A stretch of DNA of 45,395 bases from Elusimicrobiota bacterium (GTDB lineage: Bacteria; Elusimicrobiota; Elusimicrobia; UBA1565; UBA9628): assembly GCA_016212795.1 (NCBI GenBank), contig JACRDT010000016.1, positions 1 through 45,395 of the forward strand. The letters are read 5' to 3'. Numbering within the stretch: the first letter of the stretch is position 1; each line of letters starts with the position of its first letter. Under the pieces are notes generated by a model. That model saw nothing but the letters and a program-made list of their open reading frames with translations, was not told the origin of the DNA and did not search any database. A program made the position numbers and the translations under genes. Shown here one piece after another: positions 40,053-45,395 of this stretch.

Positions 40053-41296
40053 CAGCGCACCTCGATGGCCGGCACGGGGACGATGAAGCGTCCGCCCTGG
40101 TCCGAGAAGGCCTTGTTCTTGGCCATGATGGGCTCGGCGAAGTTCCAGGCGAGGATCAGGAGGTAGTCCGGCTTGCGTTCGGCGACGGCCCGGGAGGGAA
40201 CGACGGGGATGTGCAGGCCCGGGCTGTAGAGCCCCTGCTTGAGGGGGCTGTCGTCCACGATGAAGTCGATGAGGTCCGGGCCGAGCCCGAAGTGGTACAT
40301 GAGGGTGGTGGCCTTGGCGGGGGCGCCGAAGCCAGCGATCCTCTTGCCCTTGGCCTTGAGGCCGGCCAGGAGCTCGTGGAGCTCGGCCTTCAGGGCGTCG
40401 ATCTTGCGGCCGAAGGCGCCGAAGGCCTCGGCGCCCTGCAGGCCGAGCTTCTCCTCGAGCGCGACCAGCTCGGCGACCGAGGCATCGGCCCTCCCGGGGC
40501 CGCCGGCCAACTGGGCGACGCCGCGCAGCGAGCCCCCGTGGCTCTGGACGCGCCGGGCGCCGATGAGCTCCAGGCCGCAGGCCTTGAAGAACGGCACCAG
40601 GGGCTTGACCGCGTGGTAGGCGAGGTGCTCGTGGTAGATGGTGTCGAAGAGGGTCTTCTCGACCACGTCCACCAGGTAGGAGACCTCGAAGACGAAGACC
40701 CCGTCTTGCGCCAGCAGGGCGCGCGCGCCCGCGAGCATCCCCTTGAGGTCGTCGGCGTGGGCGAAGACGTTGTTGGCCGTGACCACGTGGGCGGGCCCCC
40801 GCTGCACCCGGAGCTCGTTGCCGAGCCTCTCGTTGAAGAAGACGGGCAGGGTCTCGACGCCGGCGGCGTTGGCCTGGGCCGCGATGTCCTTGGCGGGGTC
40901 GATGCCGAGCGCGCGCATGCCCGCCTTCTGGAAGAACCGCAGGAGGGTGCCGTCGTTGGAGCCGATGTCCACCACCAGGCTGCGCGGCGGCACGGCGAAG
41001 CGCCGCAGGACGTCCTCGGCGTAGTCCTGGAAGTGCTTCACGAAGACGGGGGAGGTCCCGGAGACGTAGACGTAGTCCTCGAACAGGACCGCGGGGTCCA
41101 CCACGTCGAGGAGCTGGAGGTGGCCGCAGTCCGAGCAGAGGAAGAGGTCCAGGGGGAAGGCCTGCTGGGGCCGGGCAAGGGCCTCGGCCTTCACGAAGGC
41201 GTTGGCCGGGGGCGTGGGCGTGAGCTTGAGCACCTCCGTGAGGCGCTCGCTCGAGCAGAGCCGGCAGCCGGTCCGGCGCGTGTGGGCGGCGGTCAT
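40052..41296 (-). CDS. NDP-sugar C-methyltransferase (zinc-binding, SAM-dependent)
   Basis: A 414-residue three-part methyltransferase. The N-terminal zinc site has cysteine pairs CRLC (C11, C14) and CSDC (near 54-57). The SAM domain has VVDIGSNDGTLL and NVFAHADDL, followed by the IYHEHLAYH segment. The C-terminal Rossmann domain (IAGFGAPAKATTLMYHFG) is typical of TylC3/TcaB9-type enzymes, which put a methyl group on carbon 3 of a keto-deoxysugar nucleotide. The cupin and epimerase neighbours fit that pathway. It overlaps the cupin gene by four bases. Confidence 0.9.
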   Translation of the reverse strand: MTAAHTRRTGCRLCSSERLTEVLKLTPTPPANAFVKAEALARPQQAFPLDLFLCSDCGHLQLLDVVDPAVLFEDYVYVSGTSPVFVKHFQDYAEDVLRRFAVPPRSLVVDIGSNDGTLLRFFQKAGMRALGIDPAKDIAAQANAAGVETLPVFFNERLGNELRVQRGPAHVVTANNVFAHADDLKGMLAGARALLAQDGVFVFEVSYLVDVVEKTLFDTIYHEHLAYHAVKPLVPFFKACGLELIGARRVQSHGGSLRGVAQLAGGPGRADASVAELVALEEKLGLQGAEAFGAFGRKIDALKAELHELLAGLKAKGKRIAGFGAPAKATTLMYHFGLGPDLIDFIVDDSPLKQGLYSPGLHIPVVPSRAVAERKPDYLLILAWNFAEPIMAKNKAFSDQGGRFIVPVPAIEVR

Positions 41297-41697
41297 CCGC
41301 GCAGGGCCACCCGGATGACGTCCTTCTCGTAGGCCGTCTGGTCGCGCGGGTTGCGCGAGAGGGTCAGGAAGACGGTGTTCTTGGGGAACTCCATCGCGTG
41401 GTCGACCCGGGGAGGCGTGAAGACCATGCTCCCGGGCTTGACGATGACGCGCTCGGGCCTGGCCAGGCTCCCGGTGGGCCGATGGAAGTAGTACATGACG
41501 CCCGAGACCACGTAGCAGTAGTGCCAGTCGGTCCTGTGGTAGTGGTTGCCCCGGACGGCGCCTTTCTTGGAGCTGATGACGAGGGCGCTGCGCATGGTCC
41601 GCTCGACCAGGGGCTGGATGGCGCCCCGGTCGTCCAGGAAGGGCCGCTCCAGGCGGACCAGCGTGGCGTTCGGGTCGTCGGCGCGTTCCTTGCTCAT
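41293..41697 (-). CDS. Cupin protein, WxcM/FdtA- or epimerase-like, in the deoxysugar cassette
   Basis: A 134-residue single-domain cupin. The metal/substrate motif GNHYHRTDWHYCYVVSGVMYY and the second motif PGSMVFTPPRVDHAMEF are clear. Such small cupins in sugar operons act as ketoisomerases or 3,5-epimerases, or assist polymer assembly. The start is the ATG at 41697, not the in-frame ATG at 41733, because a -10 (TATAGT) lies seven bases upstream of it. First gene of the cassette. Confidence 0.78.
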   Translation of the reverse strand: MSKERADDPNATLVRLERPFLDDRGAIQPLVERTMRSALVISSKKGAVRGNHYHRTDWHYCYVVSGVMYYFHRPTGSLARPERVIVKPGSMVFTPPRVDHAMEFPKNTVFLTLSRNPRDQTAYEKDVIRVALRG

Positions 41698-41704
41698 GGC
41701 CAAG

Positions 41705-41733
41705 ACTATAGCAGAGAATATGGGGCCGCGCAA
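41705..41733 (-). promoter_or_regulatory. Promoter TTGCGC-17-TATAGT of the deoxysugar cassette
   Basis: Minus strand: TTGCGC (41733-41728), 17 bases, TATAGT (41710-41705), seven bases before the ATG, so the transcript is predicted to be leaderless. The structured element begins seven bases beyond the -35. Confidence 0.55.
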
Positions 41734-41739
41734 TTAGTC

Positions 41740-41872
41740 ACTCGTCCCCCCCCACGGGGGGGCGAGTAGTGGGGGGTAGATGCCGTTTCATTAGGGAGTT
41801 AATGAAACAGAATATGCCCCCTCAGCTACTCGCCTCCCCGTACATGATCCTCCCATGCGGGGGGAGGCGAGT
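41740..41872. repeat. Nested multi-hairpin element in a divergent gap
   Basis: 133 bases with three stems. A: 41740-41767, ACTCG plus a C-tract pairing with a G-tract plus CGAGT. B: 41763-41832, CGAGTAG/CTACTCG outside, GGGGGG with the C-tract, and a perfect 9-bp stem GTTTCATTA/TAATGAAAC (41785-41793 and 41800-41808) with a GGGAGT loop. C: 41828-41872, a perfect 12-bp stem ACTCGCCTCCCC/GGGGAGGCGAGT. ACTCG/CGAGT boxes recur at 41740, 41763, 41828 and 41868, so A, B and C share arms and can switch partners. It could be a non-coding RNA, an attenuator or a small mobile element. Confidence 0.7.
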
Positions 41873-41894
41873 GATTGGGGGCGGGCTCTAATGG

Positions 41895-41900
41895 TAAAAT
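41895..41900 (+). promoter_or_regulatory. -10-like TAAAAT before the PAP2 gene
   Basis: TAAAAT lies 16 bases before the ATG at 41917. No clear -35 at 16-18 bases; the region upstream is the 3' arm of hairpin C. Confidence 0.35.
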
Positions 41901-41916
41901 CGGTATCCGGTCAACC

Positions 41917-42501
41917 ATGACGAGCCTGACAGGGGCGTTGCGCGCGGTCGATCAGACCGTCTTCCACTGGATCAACCAGGTCTGGACGCACCCCTGGCTG
42001 GACGCCTTCTTCCCGTGGCTGACGGACCTCGACCGCAACCCCGTCATCCTGTGGGGCGCGCTCCCCGTCGGCCTGGCCTGCTGGCTGTATTTCCAGCGCG
42101 GCCGCGCCGCCAGGGTGCTGGTGGCGCTGGCGCTGGCCGTGGGGCTGTGCGACGCGGTCTCCCACCGGTTCATCAAGCCCCATGTCCACCGCAGCCGGCC
42201 GTGGGGCCTCGCCGTGGTCCTGCGCACGCGAGCCCACTCGGGCTACAGCTTCCCCTCCAACCACGCGGCCAACACCGCCGCGGGCGCCACAGTGCTTGGG
42301 ATGGCCGTCCCGGCGCTGCGCGCGCCGGCCCTGGCCGCGGCGTTCCTCGTGGCCTACAGCCGGGTCTACGTGGGCGTCCACTATCCCTTCGACGCGGCCG
42401 CGGGTTCCCTCCTGGGACTGCTCGTCGGGGGGATGGCGGGCGCGGGCCTGCTGCGCTTCGGCCGGGCGGGGGGCGGCCAGCGCGCCAAGAAGAAACGCTG
42501 A
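41917..42501 (+). CDS. PAP2-family membrane phosphatase
   Basis: A 194-residue integral membrane phosphatase with five or six helices. All three PAP2 motifs are present: K87-x6-R94-P95 (KPHVHRSRP), SGYSFPSNHA with H116, and YSRVYVGVHYPFD with R149, H155 and D159. Members remove phosphate from undecaprenyl diphosphate or phosphatidic acid at the outer face of the inner membrane. With so many lipid-linked glycan genes nearby, undecaprenyl carrier recycling is a reasonable guess. The ATG at 41917 is preferred because the upstream frame runs into the hairpin element. The next gene starts at the very next base. Confidence 0.9.
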   Translation: MTSLTGALRAVDQTVFHWINQVWTHPWLDAFFPWLTDLDRNPVILWGALPVGLACWLYFQRGRAARVLVALALAVGLCDAVSHRFIKPHVHRSRPWGLAVVLRTRAHSGYSFPSNHAANTAAGATVLGMAVPALRAPALAAAFLVAYSRVYVGVHYPFDAAAGSLLGLLVGGMAGAGLLRFGRAGGGQRAKKKR

Positions 42502-43461
42502 ATGGGGACCAAGCGCGAGCCTCCCCGGCTGGTCTTCGGACCCGTCCCGTCCAGGAGGCTCGGCTACTCGCTCGGGGTCGACGCCCTGCCCTTCAAGACC
42601 TGCGACCTGGACTGCGTCTACTGCCAGCTCGGAGGGACGACGCTCAAGACGCTGGAGCGCAAGCCGTACGTGAAGTCCGGGGTGGTCCTGAAGGAACTCG
42701 CCGCCGCCCTGAAGGGCGGCCGCGGGATCGACTGCGTGACCTTTTCCGGCTCGGGCGAGCCCACGCTCAACACCGAGCTCGGCGCCATGATCCGCGGCGC
42801 CAAGAAGCTCACGGCCGTGCCGGTCGTGGTCATCACCAACGGGACCCTGCTCTGGGACAAGGGCGTCGTGGCCGACCTCATGGCGGCGGACGCGGTCCTG
42901 CCGTCGCTCGACGCCGTGACCGAGGGCGTCTTCGAGGAGCTCAACCGGCCGGCGCGAGGGCTCCCCCTGTCCAAGGTCATCGAGGGGCTGGTGGGTTTCC
43001 GCCAGGTCTACCCGGGCAAGATCTGGCTCGAGGTCATGATCGTCAAGGGCTTCAACGACTCGCCCGCGCATCTCCGGCGCCTGAAGGAGCGCATCGGGCG
43101 CATCCGGCCCGATCGCGTGGACATCAATTCCCCGGTGAGGCCGTCGGATGAAGCGGGCGTGTCGCCGGTTCCCGAGGCCCGCTTGGCCGAGATCCAGGCC
43201 TTCCTCGGGCCCGGCGCCCGGCTGGTCGGGCCTTCCAAGACAACCGTCAGGCCCGCGGGCGGGACGCGGCCTGGGCCGGCGGACCCAGGGGCTGAGGTGT
43301 TCGAGACGATCTCGCGGCGGCCCGTCACCGCCGCCGACGTGTGCCGCAGTTTCGGCCTGCATCGGGCCGAGGCCGCCAAGCTGCTCGCCGGGTTCGTCGC
43401 CGCAGGCTCGGCCGAGGCGGTCAGGCGCTCCGGCAAGACGTACTACCGCCGCCGGCGATAG
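42502..43461 (+). CDS. Radical SAM protein with C-terminal winged-helix-like domain
   Basis: A 319-residue radical SAM protein of the GPVPSRRLG type: VFGPVPSRRLGYSLGVD, then the cluster motif C34-x3-C38-x2-C41 (CDLDCVYC), then FSGSGEPTLN and ITNGTLL. The family is widespread in bacteria and archaea but its reaction is not established. Residues about 255-265 carry part of a dispersed repeat (43261-43296), which also marks the join to a C-terminal winged helix (RPVTAADVCRSFGLHRAEAAKLL). It follows the PAP2 gene without a gap. Confidence 0.82.
   Translation: MGTKREPPRLVFGPVPSRRLGYSLGVDALPFKTCDLDCVYCQLGGTTLKTLERKPYVKSGVVLKELAAALKGGRGIDCVTFSGSGEPTLNTELGAMIRGAKKLTAVPVVVITNGTLLWDKGVVADLMAADAVLPSLDAVTEGVFEELNRPARGLPLSKVIEGLVGFRQVYPGKIWLEVMIVKGFNDSPAHLRRLKERIGRIRPDRVDINSPVRPSDEAGVSPVPEARLAEIQAFLGPGARLVGPSKTTVRPAGGTRPGPADPGAEVFETISRRPVTAADVCRSFGLHRAEAAKLLAGFVAAGSAEAVRRSGKTYYRRRR
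43261..43296 (+). repeat. Coding-embedded repeat, left-half copy
   Basis: 36 bases matching 29285-29320 at 32 positions, read here as GTRPGPADPGAE, a different frame from copy 3. It encodes the linker before the winged helix. Confidence 0.65.
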
Positions 43462-43483
43462 CCCGGATCCCGCGGGCGGGCTT

Positions 43484-44275
43484 CTACCTGGGGAGGGAGA
43501 CGGCGTCGAGGAGGCTGATCTCGGCGTTGGCCGCCGAGCGCACGTACTCGTCCTCGGTCCGGGCGCACGACGAGAGGGCGCGCCGCGCGGCCTCTTTGAC
43601 CGGGGGGGTCGGCGGTTGTCGGCGCCAGCTCATGTCCATGCCGGCGAGTTCCCCCAGCTGTTCCAGCGCCCCGGGGCCTTGACGCATCCTTTCGCGGTGG
43701 CGCTCCAGGCTTCGCCCGTAGTCGTCTGCTCGTTTCTGATAGACCGCATGGACGCCGAGGAGGCGCTGCATGACCGCGGTCTTGAGCGGCGCCAAGCTGG
43801 GGGAGGTTGGCGCAAGAGCGATCTTGGCGGGCGGATAATACCTGGAGGCCCGGTCCACGAAGCCGCAGTCCAGCCCGGGTCGGTAGCCCGGCGTGTCGAG
43901 CGCGCGGTATTCGCAGCGGAAGGTCCCGCGCCCCGGGCCCGCGGGCGTGAAGGCGAGCGGGATGACCCGATAGGCGCCCGTGCGCAGCTCGCGCGGGATA
44001 TCCCTGGTCTGGAAGTGCATGAACTCCGCCGTGTCGTCCCCGTAGAAGAAGAAGCCCTCGTTGCCGCGGTGGCGGCCCGGCACCGCGACGGCGGTGTGCA
44101 GCTCGGGCGGGGCCCATTCCCAGACGGCGAGGTTCTGTCCCGGCCCGTCCGAGAGCGGCCTGTTCGAGTCGTCGGGCTCGACCAGCGCCTGGAAGCAGGA
44201 CACGAGGGTGGACTGCTCGGAGGCGTGGCCAGGAGCCGCCGGTGCCAGTAGGAGCGCGAGGATGGCGAGGCGCAT
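43484..44275 (-). CDS. Secreted protein of unknown function
   Basis: A 263-residue exported protein with a signal peptide (MRLAILALLLAPAAPGHA). The mature part has three or four cysteines (SCFQAL, FRCEYRAL, LDCGFV) that could form disulfides, and a helical C-terminal third with many charged residues (YGRSLERHRERMRQG). No family is recognised. On the minus strand, TATGCT (44290-44285) lies nine bases before the ATG, again suggesting a leaderless transcript. It converges on the radical SAM gene with a 22-base gap. Confidence 0.6.
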   Translation of the reverse strand: MRLAILALLLAPAAPGHASEQSTLVSCFQALVEPDDSNRPLSDGPGQNLAVWEWAPPELHTAVAVPGRHRGNEGFFFYGDDTAEFMHFQTRDIPRELRTGAYRVIPLAFTPAGPGRGTFRCEYRALDTPGYRPGLDCGFVDRASRYYPPAKIALAPTSPSLAPLKTAVMQRLLGVHAVYQKRADDYGRSLERHRERMRQGPGALEQLGELAGMDMSWRRQPPTPPVKEAARRALSSCARTEDEYVRSAANAEISLLDAVSLPR

Positions 44276-44361
44276 TACCTCTATAGCATAGTCTCCAGCC
44301 AGTCTTTATCCAGGGCCGCCGGACCCAGATGGGGAAGGGTACTTCGGGGTCCGCTTCATGG

Positions 44362-44367
44362 TATCAT
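44362..44367 (+). promoter_or_regulatory. -10-like TATCAT before the last complete gene
   Basis: TATCAT 42 bases before the ATG at 44410; no good -35. The leader carries GGAGGAAG before the start codon. Confidence 0.35.
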
Positions 44368-44409
44368 AGCGGCGGGCCGGCGGAGCCGGCCTGGGAGGAA
44401 GCAAGGGAT

Positions 44410-45135
44410 ATGAACGTGGGATCGCTGGTCCACGGGTTGCTGCACGTCGTCGCCGTTCCGGCTGCGGCCGATGACGCGCCCTTCCCTGCGGTCGTGCTGA
44501 TCTGGACCTTCATCCTGTCTCCCCTGGCGTTCGGGCTGATCATCATCGGCGTGTCGCTCTGGGCCGGCCGCAAAGCGCAGAAGCCCGTGGCCCGCGCGGC
44601 CGTCCTCGTCGGGGTCGTGGCCGGAGTCGCTTTGAGCGGCTACGGCGTGATGGCCCTGCTGGACCCGCGCGCGTTCGTGGAGGGCAGGTCGCCCGGCGCC
44701 GCCCCGGCCCAGCCCGAGTCCGAGCCGAAGCCGGTGAACGACGGGTCGCCACGGCCAGGTTCGGCGCAGGCCTCCAAACCGGCCGCCGCGGATGCCGGCC
44801 GCTTCGGTGTCGACCCGGAGACCGTCACGATGCTGGAGGTCAAGGTGGGCCAATACACCTACCCCTACGACGACCACCGCCACGCGGTCCTCGATCAGAT
44901 CGATTGGTCCGGCCCCGCCGGCCCCTGTGGCGGCTGCGCCTCGGAAGCGGAGGTCGGCTTTTTCCTTCCCGGGAACGCTCCGAGCCCGAAGGCCCGGGTG
45001 TGCCCCAAGGAGGGCGTGGTGGAATTCACCCCGCCCAAGGGCGCTTGCGGCACCCTGCCGCTCAAGAACCCCAAGGGGATGGTGGAGATCATCGAGGCGC
45101 TGCGCGCGCAGGGCGGCCGGGTCGAAGGCGAATAA
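44410..45135 (+). CDS. Membrane-anchored protein with cysteine-containing C-terminal domain
   Basis: A 241-residue protein, not recognised. Two or three hydrophobic helices lie at about residues 5-85 (AVVLIWTFILSPLAFGLIIIG, AAVLVGVVAGVALSGYG). A Pro/Ser/Ala-rich linker (95-130) leads to a soluble domain with YTYPYDDHRHAVLDQIDW, then CGGCASEAEVGFFLPG, CPKEG and GACGTLPL. The CxxC and two further cysteines could bind metal or form disulfides. The ATG at 44410 is chosen over an in-frame start at 44329 because GGAGGAAG precedes it and the helices begin there. Confidence 0.6.
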   Translation: MNVGSLVHGLLHVVAVPAAADDAPFPAVVLIWTFILSPLAFGLIIIGVSLWAGRKAQKPVARAAVLVGVVAGVALSGYGVMALLDPRAFVEGRSPGAAPAQPESEPKPVNDGSPRPGSAQASKPAAADAGRFGVDPETVTMLEVKVGQYTYPYDDHRHAVLDQIDWSGPAGPCGGCASEAEVGFFLPGNAPSPKARVCPKEGVVEFTPPKGACGTLPLKNPKGMVEIIEALRAQGGRVEGE

Positions 45136-45169
45136 CGCCGTCTCGGGCCCGAAGGGCCGGGGCGCTTTT
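45136..45169 (+). terminator. Probable rho-independent terminator
   Basis: Starts directly after the stop codon: outer CGCC/GGCG, inner GGCCC-GAA-GGGCC, followed by TTTT (45166-45169). The T-run is short. Confidence 0.5.
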
Positions 45170-45263
45170 GGGCTGCGCCTTCGTCGTTCGTCGCTCACAC
45201 CATTGCCGCATCAGAGTTACACCTCGGCGGCATGGTGCTCGCTCCTCACTCCTCGGCCCGGAC

Positions 45264-45395
45264 GCCAACGAGAAGTGAGCCAGTCCTGCTAACGAAAACA
45301 GAGCCAGCTCGCAAGGCAGGATTTGCGGCGCTTGGGCTCAGGCCGCATCGAGGATGGCGGGACGCTGGGCGCGGGTCGGCAGGCCGAGTTCCTGG
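45264..45395. mobile_element. End of an insertion sequence, IS21-like
   Basis: Two 19-base direct repeats, at 45264-45282 and 45288-45306, agree at 15 positions (pattern GCYAACGARAA..GAGCCA) and recur at 24-base spacing. Multiple subterminal repeats of this kind are typical of IS21-family ends. A minus-strand reading frame ends 32 bases further in. The outer boundary is not resolved; no target-site duplication can be checked because the element leaves the window. Confidence 0.55.
45338..45395 (-). CDS. C-terminus of a probable transposition protein (partial)
   Basis: The minus strand reads ...QELGLPTRAQRPAILDAA and stops with TGA at 45340-45338. Only 18 residues are in the window, too few to name the family. 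Its place next to the repeated IS-like ends suggests a transposase or the IstB helper, whose gene ends near the right end of IS21 elements. Confidence 0.4.
   Translation of the reverse strand, partial: QELGLPTRAQRPAILDAA

Noticed and set aside
41740..41872. CRISPR repeat unit or tRNA-like structure
   Set aside because: There are no regularly spaced repeats with spacers and no cloverleaf or CCA end; the pairing pattern is a set of nested hairpins.

Overview
This is a GC-rich bacterial window (roughly two thirds G+C by eye) with tightly packed genes, many 1-4 base start/stop overlaps and frequent GTG/TTG starts. Signal peptides, lipoprotein-type signals, a phosphoheptose-isomerase-like enzyme, several polysaccharide glycosyltransferases and a nucleotide-sugar epimerase point to a two-membraned (Gram-negative) organism. 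No rRNA or tRNA is visible, so the phylum cannot be fixed from the sequence. The mix of WG repeats, Ser/Thr kinase, cyclases and many glycosyltransferases fits an uncultivated lineage such as Elusimicrobiota, but that is only a guess.

Layout. 1-1492: sugar isomerase and GT2 glycosyltransferase, the left end of a surface-glycan locus. 1493-9489: an accessory island with a DUF4143 ATPase, HigBA, a Sel1/TPR-Ser/Thr kinase and an HTH-MNT/HEPN pair, including two paralogous exported cysteine-rich proteins (2683-4047 and 8020-9489). 9486-19539: the glycan locus resumes with a GT4, an HddC-like nucleotidyltransferase, two GT-C membrane enzymes, a GT2, a WecA/MraY-type phosphoglycosyltransferase and a flavoprotein. 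It is interrupted by a hendecad coiled-coil gene and an odd secreted-leader/RelE chimera. 19511-20991: decayed ground with an HRDC-like fragment, a ribbon-helix-helix antitoxin followed by a PIN toxin lacking its N-terminus, and possible micro-ORFs.

20996-26524: a B12-radical SAM protein fused in frame to a lipoprotein-like half, a lipoprotein, a DEDDh exonuclease and queC-queE (preQ0 pathway). 26529-28286 (minus): secreted phospholipase D-like protein. 28417-35844: an apparent operon of a helical protein with a possible receiver-like N-terminus, a membrane cyclase-like protein, a GH127-type arabinofuranosidase, a secreted protein and a GT4 with a membrane tail. 35884-37884 (minus): adenylate cyclase fused to an HD-GYP domain. 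38023-38988: WG-repeat protein. 38985-41697 (minus): a deoxysugar cassette (cupin, C-methyltransferase, epimerase). 41917-45135: PAP2 phosphatase, radical SAM protein and two unknown exported or membrane proteins. The right edge enters an insertion sequence that looks IS21-like.

The most unusual signals are: a family of palindromic repeats embedded inside coding sequences and read in different frames at different sites; a recurrent promoter architecture (TTGAC plus one base, 16-17 bases, TAAACT or TATANT), often only 7-12 bases upstream of the start codon so that mRNAs would be leaderless; a nested multi-hairpin element at 41740-41872; the twin cysteine-rich exported proteins; and several chimeric or broken genes.
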